Assembly: GCA_039105265.1 (NCBI GenBank)
Contig: JAPFFF010000008.1
Location: forward strand, 3,906,001 to 3,970,000
Length of the DNA: 64,000 nt
Direction of reading: 5' to 3'
DNA from: Tritrichomonas musculus
Lineage: Eukaryota > Parabasalia > Tritrichomonadida > Tritrichomonadidae
Part shown: one piece after another, positions 1 through 10,914 of the stretch
How positions within the stretch are numbered: the stretch's first letter is position 1
How the letters are laid out: every line of letters starts with the position of its first letter
Notes under the pieces: model-generated
Seen by the model: only the letters and a program-made list of their open reading frames with translations
Told to the model about the DNA's origin: nothing
Databases searched by the model: none
Position numbers and translations under genes: made by a program

Positions 1-2
1 TT

Positions 3-872
3 AAACATCTTATAACAAGTTTTAAAAACAAAAAATTTAGTTTCGAGGTAAGCCAGCTTATGAAATGCCAATGTCAAAAAGATTATGACAATTTAGTTGA
101 TATATTTACACCAATCTTTAGATCTATTAAAAAACAAGTTGATAAAAATCGTTTAGAAAAAGTTTTAAATAAAGTTGGTTTAACTTTTTCAACAGGTAAT
201 ATTTCAATTTTGAATCAGCATGTTTTTGATAGTAATTCAATGCTCAAACGTAGTTTTTATAAAATGCCAAGTACGACAAATCAAATAGAAAGTAAGCATG
301 GTCATTTAAATGACCTTACTCCGCGCAACAACACTTTTTTTGGGGCAATCAAACGATTAATTCTATCAATTACTACGCAGATTCATCAATTCAATCGTAA
401 CATGTTCCATAATTATCGAAGAGTAATTAACCAAATCAAAAATGATTCAAAAATTCAAAGAATAGATGAAAAGTGCCAATATTATAATGCAACTCAACAT
501 TCATGCGAATGTGGAGAGAATAATCTTTATTCAGCAATGTTTCGTCTTAATATTCCATGTTCGCATATGGTTCATCTCGGAGCGGAATTTGAAAAGCTCG
601 AAGAAATTGAAATTGACTTAAAAAGTCAATTTGATGAATTGATTCCAGATATAATTCCTGATGAAACAGAAAATAATTTTACTCATGTTGGAATTTTAAA
701 AACAATTGCTATAAAAAATATTAAAAGGTTTAGTCATTCTAAACAAAAGGATGAAATCGCAAAATATTTTGACGACCATTTTCATTCTGAATTTAAAAAA
801 TTTGCTCTCGGTTATCCAATTGAGTTTTTTACTGTAGTTTCGGAAGGAATTGAATTTTTTAGTTCTAAATAA
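3..872 (+). CDS. MULE-type transposase, 3' part with SWIM zinc finger (5' end outside window)
   Basis: The frame is open from the left edge of the window, so the first visible ATG (position 60) need not be the start and the gene is probably cut by the window. The visible protein has a TTNQIESKHGHLN stretch like the C-terminal part of MULE transposase domains. It then has a CECG...CSH pattern (CxC, about 14 residues, CxH) that fits a SWIM zinc finger, the usual DNA-binding partner of MULE transposases. The catalytic residues would lie upstream. The acidic C-terminus has no recognisable domain. TAAATAAATAA at the stop would also serve as a trichomonad poly(A) signal. It could be an active transposase or a domesticated SWIM protein; the fragment cannot decide. 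Confidence 0.7.
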   Translation, partial: KHLITSFKNKKFSFEVSQLMKCQCQKDYDNLVDIFTPIFRSIKKQVDKNRLEKVLNKVGLTFSTGNISILNQHVFDSNSMLKRSFYKMPSTTNQIESKHGHLNDLTPRNNTFFGAIKRLILSITTQIHQFNRNMFHNYRRVINQIKNDSKIQRIDEKCQYYNATQHSCECGENNLYSAMFRLNIPCSHMVHLGAEFEKLEEIEIDLKSQFDELIPDIIPDETENNFTHVGILKTIAIKNIKRFSHSKQKDEIAKYFDDHFHSEFKKFALGYPIEFFTVVSEGIEFFSSK

Positions 873-963
873 ATAAATAAATAATTTTTATTATAAATAA
901 TTTCTCATTTTATTATTTTATTATTTTATAATATTTTTAAAATTTTTTTAAAAAATTGAATGG

Positions 964-1037
964 TGTAAAAGGTATGCGGTTTCGTCCTTTTTAAAAAACG
1001 GTTATTGTAAAAGGTATGCGGTTTCGTCCTTTTTAAA
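964..1037. repeat. Pair of 32-bp direct repeats, 42-bp period
   Basis: A 32-bp sequence containing GGTATGCGGTTTCGTCC occurs twice without mismatch (964-995 and 1006-1037). It is markedly richer in GC than its surroundings. Lying just after the transposase gene, it may be a subterminal repeat of that transposon; that role is inference. Confidence 0.75.
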
Positions 1038-1403
1038 GTCTATCAAAAATGATTATAAAAAAAAACTATTTATTCAAATTATCTCATCGCCAGCGATTTA
1101 GGATAGGATAAAAATACCGAATATTGTTAAATTAATCTGTTTTAAACACGCAAATCATAAAATTAATTGTTTTAATTGACTTTTATTTTTGATCATCAAA
1201 TCTGATATCTTTTTGTATGAATTTATAAACGTTCATTTCATCGGTTATTTTAATTCATGTTAGTTTGTTGATAATTTGCTATTACTTAAAAAATCAAATT
1301 ATTCATTTGTTGCTGGAAAAAAAGCAAATAAAATAGATTTTTTCCTTAACGTCTTTTTGTCAGATTTTCCTTCAAAACTAACATTTTCCTCAAAACAAAC
1401 ATA
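1038..1403. other. AT-rich intergenic, nothing recognised
   Basis: No convincing frame or RNA gene is visible. An open frame on the minus strand (1299-1679) consists mostly of translated TA satellite and is not credible. Confidence 0.6.
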
Positions 1404-1652
1404 ACTATATATATAATATATAATATATATATAATATATAATATATATATAATATATAATATATAATATATAATATATAATATATAATATATATATAATA
1501 TATAATATATATATAATATATAATATATATATAATATATAATATATATATAATATATAATATATAATATATATATAATATATAATATATATATAATATAT
1601 AATATATAATATATATATAATATATAATATATATATAATATATATATAATAT
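1404..1652. repeat. AT satellite, left block
   Basis: Uninterrupted tandem units made of ATAAT and ATAT steps, with mixed short spacings. The same type of array resumes at 3784-4410 and 4910-4940, on the far sides of two TIR-bearing insertions. Confidence 0.95.
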
Positions 1653-3783
1653 AGAGGTGCGAGAGCTGGTTGATTTCATTATTATTAAATTATAAAATAA
1701 TATATATATATATATATATCCTTCTCTATTATGATAGGATTTTAAATTATATTAGTCACTAGGAGTAAAAATATTTGTGTTTTAAAATTTTAAAAAAATA
1801 AAAAATAAACCATTCAATTATAAAATTTTATAAATGTTGGAGAGAAATTACATTTTCTCTCTTTTAGAACACAAATAAATATTTATATATATGTAAATTA
1901 CATTGTTATTTTTATTTTATTAAAAATAATTCAATAATAAAAAAAATTAGATTTAATTTTTCCCAAGTTGGGAATCCCAACCAAAAAAAAACCAAAATAT
2001 CAAGATAAAAAGTGATGAGCTGAACATTGACTGGAATTATTGAGATGATGACTCAAATCTTTATAATCCCAATGATGTGATACAGCTGAAAGAGATTGAA
2101 AAGTCTGATGTACAATAATAATTCTTTCTTTGGAAAGATAAGATTCAGAATAATACGATTTGAGCAATTTTTGCTATAAAATTATAGACAAAATTTTCGA
2201 AAATATCTGACCAAATATAAAATTTAAATAAATATCTTGAAAACAAATAGGTTAAAATCTCTATAAATTTTGATATCGGCATTATATTTCCTATATATTA
2301 ATAAATACCATTAGTAAACCAAACTATAGGGCCATTTTTTCTAGGAGCTTTCAGAAAATTAAATTGATTATTTTTTATCAAATTCTGGACAATATCTGAA
2401 TTTTTGGATGAAAATACTATTATCCAAAGATATTAATGAATATACTACATCAGGGAGAAATTTTACTCATACTATCTCAAGATATCTTGATTTTAATTTT
2501 TAGACTAAGTTGCTGAAAACAAGTCATTAATCATATTTTTATAATTACCGCTATATATGTATTATCTCATATAATTTTTATTAAATTTTTTTAACTTTGA
2601 ACCACATTTTTTTATATTTTTTGTTAAAAATTATAAATTGAGGGGAGATAATTACAACGTGTTTTTTTCCTTCAGAATTATTAACTTACTAAAAAAAGAG
2701 CTAATTTTTAATTTATTTATATGTAAATCGCTTATAGTTATTGTTTCAAGCATAAAAATATAAAAAAAATGATTTTTTGCATAAAAAATTAATTTGTGAG
2801 AACAGAATGAAAAATTTGATTAATCATTTAAAATTTAAATTCGGAATAGTCGTTATATTTTTTTATAAATATCTTAAAATTAAATAGGTTAAATTTAAAA
2901 TAAAAAATATACATATGAATTATAATATGTATTAATATTATAGTATTGATTTCAATTAAATTTATAGGGCCAATTTTTCTAGGAATGCTTAGATTTTTAA
3001 ATTTCATTTTTTTTGTTTAATCTCAAACAAAACAAAAGATATATAGAGGAATTAAAATTAGTTATCAAATGTGCATAATAAGAGTTGGATAAGCATACAT
3101 TTTAATAAAAGATGGTTGAAATATCTTGATTTTAATAATTTGGCAAATTTGCATAAAATCGGGAAATGATAGTTTTTTTATATTTATCATAGTATATATT
3201 TTAATTCACTTTATTTTCATTACGATTTAACAATAAGAAACCATATTTTTTTGCATTTTTTTATGAAAATTTGAAATTGAGGGGAATTAATTATAACGTA
3301 TTTTTTCTTCAGAATTTTATAAAATAAAAATAAAATTACCCCCGGCGAGCGATTCAGATTAATAAGAAAATATGCATATATACATGTTGATTATAATAAA
3401 AATACAAATAGTTATCCCTATGAAATTCACCAGAGCTCCGTATATTTTTATATTATATTTATTATTTTTTTAAATACTAATATCTCTATAAATTAAAAAA
3501 CTATTTTATATATTATATTAAAACTATATATATAATTTAATTTATATATAAATAAATAATATTAAAATGAACAATATTTCAGAACTAATTAGAAATTTCC
3601 AAAATACCATTTTTTCCCACTTACTTCTGCAAACATTAAAACGACCTAATAATTAAATATGATGTATAGCATTAGGTATGCATTATATTATATTAAAAAT
3701 AGCATTGATTTGATTAACAATTTAGTGAAAAAATCGACTTTTTTAAATTAAAAAATACGTTATTTTTAGTTCTCGCACTTCTT
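1653..3783. mobile_element. Putative 2.1-kb TIR element between AT satellites, with internal 640-bp duplication
   Basis: The left boundary has AGAGGTGCGAGAGCT, and the right boundary has the inverted counterpart AGTTCTCGCACTTCT (3770-3784, 13 of 16 matching). Both lie directly against AT satellite, so the target duplication cannot be resolved. Inside, segments near 2150-2680 and 2800-3320 are diverged direct repeats about 640 bp apart. They share TAGGGCCA-TTTTTCTAGGA, AAATATCTTGATTTTAAT and a TTGAGGGG...CTTCAGAATT block. No coding frame is visible. Family unknown. Confidence 0.5.
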
Positions 3784-4410
3784 ATAATATATAATATATA
3801 ATAATAATATATAATATATAATATATAATATATAATATATAATATATATATAATATATAATATATAATATATAATATATAATATATAATATATAATATAT
3901 AATATATAATATATAATATATAATATATAATATATAATATATAATATATATAATATATAATATATAATATATAATATATAATATATAATATATAATATAT
4001 AATATATAATATATAATATATAATATATAATATATAATATATAATATATAATATATAATATATAATATATAATATATATAATATATAATATATAATATAT
4101 AATATATAATATATAATATATAATATATAATATATAATATATAATATATAATATATAATATATAATATATAATATATAATATATAATATATAATATATAA
4201 TATATAATATATAATATATAATATATAATATATAATATATAATATATAATATATAATATATAATATATAATATATAATATATAATATATAATATATAATA
4301 TATATATATAATATATATATAATATATATATAATATATATATAATATATATATAATATATATATAATATATATATAATATATATATAATATATATTATAT
4401 ATAATATATA
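3784..4410. repeat. AT satellite, main block
   Basis: About 630 bp of near-perfect ATAATAT tandem units, changing to a longer ATAATATATAT unit toward 4300-4400. Confidence 0.95.
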
Positions 4411-4909
4411 ATCCTGTCCATTTTGGATTTTATCGTAGGATAACCGTAATCCTGGATGGAAAAAAAATCCAGCTTGGATTTTTCATTTTTTCATATAATA
4501 AATCAAAAGTTTTAATAAATGGATTTTTATTCTCAAAAAGTTCATAATGTAAACTATAGAATGAATTTTTTTGAATACTGTAAACCATTGAATGGATTTT
4601 TTTCTGAGAAAATCCAAAATAAACCATTGAATGGATATATAAAAAATCCATTCTATAGTTTACATTAATATTTTTGGATTTTTTGTAATTTCTACCATTT
4701 CCTTTATTTTGCATCAAAGAAAATTAAAAAACCCAATGCATAACTAATTTAATTAACAGCAAATGCACAAAAATATGCAAAAATAAAGAATTTATTGGGC
4801 TTTTTTAATAATTCGATATAGACAAATAGTAATTCAAAATAAAACCGTTATCCAAAATTTAAAAAAAAAAAATCCAAAAAACGGTTAAAATATCCAATTT
4901 GGACACCCT
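4411..4909. mobile_element. 499-bp mariner-like MITE inserted at TA in the satellite
   Basis: Left end ATCCTGTCCATTTTGGATTT and right end (reverse complement) AGGGTGTCCAAATTGGATAT are diverged terminal inverted repeats, and GGATAACCG-type sequence pairs further inside. TA flanks both ends and satellite sequence continues on both sides. The interior carries short direct repeats of CCATTGAATGGAT. The minus-strand frame 4430-4717 inside it does not resemble a transposase. Confidence 0.7.
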
Positions 4910-4940
4910 TATAATATATATTATATATAATAAATATATT

Positions 4941-7039
4941 ATCATTAAAATGTACAGCTCGCATTTATTACTGTTGCAAAAAATCACAGTAATAAAGAAA
5001 TTTTGAAAATTTTAAAATAATTTTAAAAAAATGAAAAATTTAAAGAATATTATAATAGAATATATTATATAATGCATATAAATTAAATATTAAAAAATAT
5101 TGATATATAGTATCTAAATTTATTTCAAAAATTATAAAAAAAGATAATTATTTTGTAATACAAAAAGTTCTATCTTTATTCATTCAATTTATCTTTTCAT
5201 TTTAAAAAAGTGGATTTTTGAATGATTCAATTTTGTTAAAAAAAAATTAATTTGTTAAGATATTTAAAGGTCAAAATTATTAGCCTTTAGAAAGGTGAAA
5301 AAGTTCTTATTACTGCGGTTTGGCGGTTACAGTAATAAGGAATTCAATTTTATTTGACCTATAATAGGTGAATAATGATCGCTTATTACTGCATTTTGGC
5401 GGTTACAGTAATAAGGAATTCAATCTTATTTGGCCTTAGTATAAGGTCAAAAAAAATCTGTTTTAATCTACAAGGTCAATAATTCACTATATTTTTATAA
5501 CAAAATTGATAATAAAAAAGAATCAGCATTCATAAAATATTCAATCACTTCTATCAATTTTTTTTCATTAGATAATTAAAAACCTCAGAATATATTCAAT
5601 ATCTATAATCAATTTACTATAAAGGAAAAATAATTCATTCTCACAATATATTCAATGAGCTCATTCAATAAATTTTTTTTATATAATTAATTTATTATGA
5701 ATTTATACTAAAAATATGAAGTGAATATGATAATAATTTTTCTATATTTTGAGAGAATACTTATTTAATTATTAATTTTTTAAAATTTAGGCATCGAACT
5801 TCAAAGTGCAGTAATAAGAAGCAAAAAAATTGAATGAGTGAAGAGTAATAATTTCTACCTATATTAAAATGATGATATTACAAATATATTATCCAATAAA
5901 TAAGCATTTGTTAATAAATATAATATATTTTCAAAATTCTGATATATCAATATAATTTTTTCAAAGACTATCATTTTATTCAATTATTAATTCAAAGTTT
6001 TTATTTATAAAAAACAAAAATATCTTGAATATCAATAATATAATTTGTTAAAATTATTATTATATTTCATAATACAAATATAATAATGTAAATAATAAAT
6101 CATTTAAGAAAAAGCCTCAAATATCATAATAAAAACACTTATTTTAATGATTTATGGAATAAATAACAAATATTTTGATTTTTAAGATTTACTACATGAA
6201 TATAGATTTTATCTAATATTGATTTAAAAATTTATTAAATAGAAAAAATATTTAAATTTTAAGATATTATTTTTTTTCAATCAGAAAAAAATTGAGAGAG
6301 TCGATCCCATTTTTGTTAACACATACAAGTCATCTTCTAATAGAATTAAAAGCACCATTAATTACATTCAATTTTATCCCTCACAGTTGAAATCAATGAA
6401 TGAATTGGATTTATAGACAATGATCAGAACAATAAAGTATCAATATAATTCAAAAGCGATGTTAAACAAGCAATTAGCTACTTGTATCTACTGAAATACA
6501 GTATGACAATTATGCATATATCTATGCATATTTATATTTACATCACATCTTTCTTTTTAAACGAAATTGTTATAACAATTGAATTGAATAAACTATAGTT
6601 CAATTTTGAGAGTAAGGTTGATAATTTTTCAAAGATAAATTTTTGATAGTTTTTTGTTGAAATAAAATTTGAAAAAAACACTTATTACTTTTTTGGTGGA
6701 AATTTTTCTTTGCCAAAGACTTACTAGGACTTTCAAAATATCATTTTATCAAATGCCTTATATCTTATTAACTATCAAATTTAATACAAAATGATTAAAA
6801 TTTTGATTTTTATGATCGAAATAAAACACTCAAATCTAAATTGTGAGTAATTTTTTGTTTTCAATAAAAATAACGATTATCTTTTGTTGGCAATTTTAAC
6901 TCAAAGCTTTTACACTCAAAAAAATTGTATATATACTTAAATTTTCTTTGTATGATTAGTTGATTGTTTTGAAAATATTTGAGAGAAAAAAATTTCTATC
7001 CAATATTAATATCGAAAAAAAATTTAATTATAATAGAAA
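4941..7039. other. Spacer upstream of the copine gene
   Basis: Contains the TTATTACTG hairpin group (4964-5818, listed separately) and otherwise plain AT-rich sequence. The stretch 6296-6415 reads as an open plus-strand frame of about 40 codons of ordinary composition (ERVDPIFVNTYKSSSNRI...), ending in a stop, which may be a relic of a gene. No clear Inr match lies before the ATG at 7040. Confidence 0.5.
4964..5818. repeat. TTATTACTG/CAGTAATAA hairpin group
   Basis: Three 10-bp inverted pairs are present: 4964-4973 with 4987-4996, 5306-5315 with 5330-5339, and 5382-5391 with 5406-5415. The second and third lie in a 76-bp direct duplication that also shares GGCGGTTACAGTAATAAGG and AATTCAAT. 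A lone half-site lies at 5809-5818. They could form stem-loops or be termini of small elements. Confidence 0.75.
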
Positions 7040-9463
7040 ATGATGGATTATTTTTCCTGTGATTTATACAGAAAATCGTCTGCTTATAAAAGCTTTGTCT
7101 CACATATTAATTCAACTCGCCCTCTTCGTGTTGGACAGTTCCAATCAAATACTTCACATCCGCGAAGAAGTCACTCAACTAAAGAAAAATTCTTATCCAA
7201 ACCTACTGATTACCAAACTGTCTTCAATCTTCATTTTGAATCTGATAGTATTCCAAGTGATGGAGTAAATACCCAAGACTTTTTATGCGTCATGTCAGTC
7301 TTTGGAAAAGGTGGTTGGGAAAAATACGCTAGGACAGAAGCCAACTTTTCATATTTTTCAAGAAGATGGATTCAACCAATTACTGTTCTTGGTTCAAACA
7401 AACTTCTTCGTTTTGAACTTTATCAAGTTACTTCAGACTTATATTCACTTAGACATCAAAAATATATTGGTGACTGCGAAGCGGAACTTAAAGATATATT
7501 ATCAAAAGATATCTTTCAAATTGATATAAGACTCTCTTATGAATTTACAAGGCTTGCTCGAGGATCAAATTTAACATCAACACCTCGTCTTATTATTAAA
7601 CACAGAAAGTTAGAGAAAAATAGGAAAGGATCTGCTTTCTTTAAAATGACTTATGAAAACCAAATCAAATTACCAAAATTATCATTTAAGCCTTCACATT
7701 ACTTTGAAATTGAAATTGTTGAAAATAATATTCTTGTGTATCGTTCTAATGTCGTTAAATTAAATCCAAAATTCATTTCTGTTTTTGACACTGTTGATTT
7801 TAATTTGCAATTACACTTTGGATCTCTTACTACGCCTGTTCGATTCAAACTTCATGAAGTTAGTAAAGCAGATAGAGTTCTCTTCGAATTTGAAACGACA
7901 GTTGAATGCCTTATGCAAATGTCAACCATGAAATATCCTATAGGAAATAATCAAGGTTTTGTTATTGGAGAATTTGATATACATTTTATTGGTGAAAATT
8001 CAAAATCCAAAATTGATGACCTCAAGATAAACGGAATTTCATTTCAATCGATATTCGCTTTTGATTTTTCAGATGGAAAAAAAGTATGCGATTCTTTCCG
8101 AATGGCTTTAACTGAAGTTTATGATTCACTTAATGGTATTGCTCAATTGAAGCCGTATACAGCTTTTGGCTTTGGATGCTTTTCTGAAAAGCATAATGTG
8201 TTTACATTCAACAATTCAATTACATTTAAGACGATGAAAAAGCTTTTTGTAAGCTATCGAGATTGCTTATTAAAAATTGAAAAAACTCCCAAAGAATCCA
8301 AATTAACACCAGTTATTAAGCGTGCCAAAAGAATTGCAATGGACAAATGGAATGAAAGCGAAACTTTTTCAATTGTATCCATTTTTACTACAGGATTAAA
8401 CATTGTTGATTTTGATGAATCAATTGATGCAATGATGAACTGCGAACAATATCCAATCATTTTTTTAATTATTACATTAAACTCTGTGAAAAACAAATTT
8501 ACATCATTAACAAGTAAATGTAAAAGCCAATATTTGCATTCATTGGCAAATATTGAGGAACCAACTTCTGATTTACAAGATTCTCCAAACTCAAGACAGA
8601 TTCTTGAAGTGGTTTTCTTTGGTAGTGCCATTATGAATCACCCAAGTAATCTTCAAAATGTCAAAAAGTCAGTTTCAAAAATGGTTCAAGATTGGGGAGG
8701 AATTGATCACAGCTTGTTGAATCAAAGAGCTCAATCATATAATAATCTTCCCATCGGAAAATTGCCTGCAAGTACAAGCTTTGATAATTTATCGGGAATT
8801 GTCACAAATCATTCTAACAAAAGTTTACTCACTACAAGTAGTAAATCTTATTTGGAGCTTAATAAATTATCTGAGTTAAACAAAACTACAAGTCCATCGT
8901 TTACAGCAACAGAGACAGAGACAGAAACAGAACCAGCTCTTGAATCTGACAATGAAGTTGAAGTTTATGAATCCAGAAATTCCTTAGACAAAGAATATGA
9001 TTCTAATTTGAAAAAAGAAAAAGAAAATATTCCTGTGACTAATTCACAAGCAGAAAATGAAAATAAAGATGATAATTTAGATGAAAATAAAGAGGAAAAA
9101 GAAGACCAGAATAATGCTGATGTAGATAAAAATGAAAATACTAATAACAAAGATAATGAAGGAAAAATCGAAAAATTAGATGATGAAAAAGAAACAAAAG
9201 ATATCATTGATGATGAAAATGAGAGGCACGATGAAGAAGAAAGCAAAGAAAATTTAAATTGCAATGATATTCAAGAATATAATTATGACCAGAATAATAA
9301 AGAAAACACGAATAATAATCAGAAAGAAAATGAAGATCCAGATCAGAATAATGATTTATTAAATGAAAACGAAAACGAATACAAAATTGAAAATAATGAT
9401 CCTGCATCACCAAATCATGAAAGACAACCAAAAGTACATTTTTCCAATGTTGAAAAAACATAA
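7040..9463 (+). CDS. Copine-like protein with acidic Asn/Glu-rich tail (807 aa)
   Basis: Domain order matches copines: two C2-like domains (about residues 56-160 and 197-300) and then a copine-type vWA domain (about 325-545). The vWA part shows FAFDFSDGKK, matching the family's IDFTASNG strand, then LKPYTAFGFGCF, matching YxALGFGA, and later VFTFN. Copines bind membranes in response to calcium and recruit partners through the vWA domain. The metal-site DxTxS motif is shortened to DFSDG here, so canonical metal binding is doubtful. Residues from about 546 form a Ser/Thr then Asp/Glu/Asn/Lys-rich tail unlike standard copines. The start is MMDYF at 7040; the second ATG is the next codon. The stop lies in TAAA. 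Confidence 0.85.
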   Translation: MMDYFSCDLYRKSSAYKSFVSHINSTRPLRVGQFQSNTSHPRRSHSTKEKFLSKPTDYQTVFNLHFESDSIPSDGVNTQDFLCVMSVFGKGGWEKYARTEANFSYFSRRWIQPITVLGSNKLLRFELYQVTSDLYSLRHQKYIGDCEAELKDILSKDIFQIDIRLSYEFTRLARGSNLTSTPRLIIKHRKLEKNRKGSAFFKMTYENQIKLPKLSFKPSHYFEIEIVENNILVYRSNVVKLNPKFISVFDTVDFNLQLHFGSLTTPVRFKLHEVSKADRVLFEFETTVECLMQMSTMKYPIGNNQGFVIGEFDIHFIGENSKSKIDDLKINGISFQSIFAFDFSDGKKVCDSFRMALTEVYDSLNGIAQLKPYTAFGFGCFSEKHNVFTFNNSITFKTMKKLFVSYRDCLLKIEKTPKESKLTPVIKRAKRIAMDKWNESETFSIVSIFTTGLNIVDFDESIDAMMNCEQYPIIFLIITLNSVKNKFTSLTSKCKSQYLHSLANIEEPTSDLQDSPNSRQILEVVFFGSAIMNHPSNLQNVKKSVSKMVQDWGGIDHSLLNQRAQSYNNLPIGKLPASTSFDNLSGIVTNHSNKSLLTTSSKSYLELNKLSELNKTTSPSFTATETETETEPALESDNEVEVYESRNSLDKEYDSNLKKEKENIPVTNSQAENENKDDNLDENKEEKEDQNNADVDKNENTNNKDNEGKIEKLDDEKETKDIIDDENERHDEEESKENLNCNDIQEYNYDQNNKENTNNNQKENEDPDQNNDLLNENENEYKIENNDPASPNHERQPKVHFSNVEKT

Positions 9464-9635
9464 ATGGTTTTAGTACAACAATATTTTCATATAAAGCATT
9501 TTTTTGTGTATTTATCAGTTTTTTTATAAATACAATTGCTGATTTAGTTTGCTTGTTCAGATTTATATTATTATTGTTGCTTTCTGGGCTATGCACCAAT
9601 TATAAAGCTATAAAAGTTTTGTTTTAACATTATTC

Positions 9636-9671
<36 letters not shown>

Positions 9672-9700
9672 GTTAACATACAAATTGTTATCTTTATTAA
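9464..9700. other. Short spacer with T34 tract
   Basis: Carries an uninterrupted run of 34 T at 9637-9670 just upstream of the MGMT gene. Another 34-T run follows the gene that ends at 18140. Confidence 0.8.
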
Positions 9701-10243
9701 ATGTATTCGATTCATAATGTTAAAGATATAATGACAGTCCGCGCAAATTGGAAAGAATCTGAACCCAAAAAATGGAAATTGGTTTCAGTTGAAGGCATAA
9801 AAATTTCTAAGAATGATTATTCAAATTATCCAAAAGAACTGCAAGAATCTATTAATAATTTTGACGTAATTATAAATGGGATTGTTGATGGAACCATTTT
9901 AAAAACTCCTGATGATCTTGTTGACTTCGAATCACAAAATTTAACAGAAAATCAAACTAAAGTCTTAAAAACACTAATGAAAGATGTTCCAAGGGGAACA
10001 ATTATATCGTATAAAGAATTAGGGGAAAAAGCAGGTGTAGGGCCTAACGCTGCTCGCTTTGTTGGCAATACCATGCATTTAAATCATTGGGTGGTAATTA
10101 TTCCTTGCCACCGTGTTGTTAGAACAGATTATTCTCTAGGAAATTATTCAACTTTTGGTCCTTTGGTTAAAGAAAAATTATTAAAAGAAGAAGGGATTAC
10201 AATTAAAAATCATTTTTGCAAACCACCAATTACAACTGTTTAA
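9701..10243 (+). CDS. MGMT: Methylated-DNA--protein-cysteine methyltransferase (O6-alkylguanine repair)
   Basis: This repairs O6-alkylguanine by suicidal transfer of the alkyl group to its own cysteine. The C-terminal domain shows PRGTIISYKELGEKAG (helix-turn-helix region), RFVGN (arginine finger and Asn area), and the active-site motif IIPCHRVV with Cys at residue 136 from the first ATG. The NPxPxxIPCHR context is altered to NHWVVIIPCHR. The glycine-rich segment after the active site is shortened (LGNYS). The N-terminal domain is short, as in many microbial forms. The first ATG gives 180 aa. The ATG at 9731 (MTVRANW) gives 170 aa and lies 17 nt after an Inr-like TCATA, so it may be the true start. 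The stop lies in TAAA. Confidence 0.93.
   Translation: MYSIHNVKDIMTVRANWKESEPKKWKLVSVEGIKISKNDYSNYPKELQESINNFDVIINGIVDGTILKTPDDLVDFESQNLTENQTKVLKTLMKDVPRGTIISYKELGEKAGVGPNAARFVGNTMHLNHWVVIIPCHRVVRTDYSLGNYSTFGPLVKEKLLKEEGITIKNHFCKPPITTV
9712..9716 (+). promoter_or_regulatory. Inr-like TCATA upstream of MGMT ATG at 9731
   Basis: Matches the T. vaginalis initiator TCA(+1)Py(T/A). If used, transcription starts at 9714, inside the longer reading frame, which favours the second ATG. The match is short and could be chance. Confidence 0.35.
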
Positions 10244-10444
10244 ACTATCTTATTACATAAGAACTTAATAAGATTTAAATAATTATTTTAGCTGTATTCA
10301 TCTGTGCTTGAACAAAAATCACATAATAATGAATTCGAAACTTAGAAGAACTTATTTATAACATTAATTTATAATATTTCATAATTTCTATTTTAATTTA
10401 TTAAAAATTCATTAATAAATCAAAGATTTAATGAGATTTAATTA
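10244..10444. other. Intergenic, nothing recognised
   Basis: AT-rich spacer between the MGMT gene and the 10445-15824 composite. Confidence 0.6.
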
Positions 10445-10914
10445 AGGGTATAGTTTAAATTATTTTTTGAAGTAATTCAAAAGAATTTATATTTTTATAT
10501 TTAATTCAATATTGAATTAAAAAAAATATTCATTCTCAATTTACTATTTTTTATGAGATATGCCTAAACATGAATATCATGAGTTGCTTTAAACATTTAG
10601 CAATTTTAAAATAGCCAAAGATATGATAAATATTAATATAAATCAAAATTTTAAAATCTTAAAATAGTATAGTAGATTATTTTAAATAATATAATGGAAG
10701 TAAAAATAAAAAAAGAATATTATTATGTAACAAACTAATGCCACTATTTTTTTACGTTAATGATTCACTAACCAAATAAATTTAAATTCAATGAATAATC
10801 AAGATTAAACTTTCATTATAAGAGTAGATCTTCATGGATTTTAATTCTAAATCATATAAAGCTGACATTTACTTAGTATCTAACTAAAATAGAAATAAGT
10901 AGTCAAGAAATTTA

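Noticed and set aside
1299-1679. 126-codon minus-strand frame rich in Tyr and Ile
   Set aside because: It is almost entirely translated TA satellite; the frame is open only because the repeat lacks stops in that phase.
4430-4717. 95-codon frame inside the 499-bp MITE
   Set aside because: Built from the element's internal repeats; no DDE or helix-turn-helix pattern.
9637-9670. T34 and similar A/T runs (18195-18228, 53630-53659, 54765-54787, 56980-57018) as retrotransposon tails
   Set aside because: No LINE or SINE body, target duplication or reverse transcriptase lies next to any of them; simple homopolymer growth is enough.
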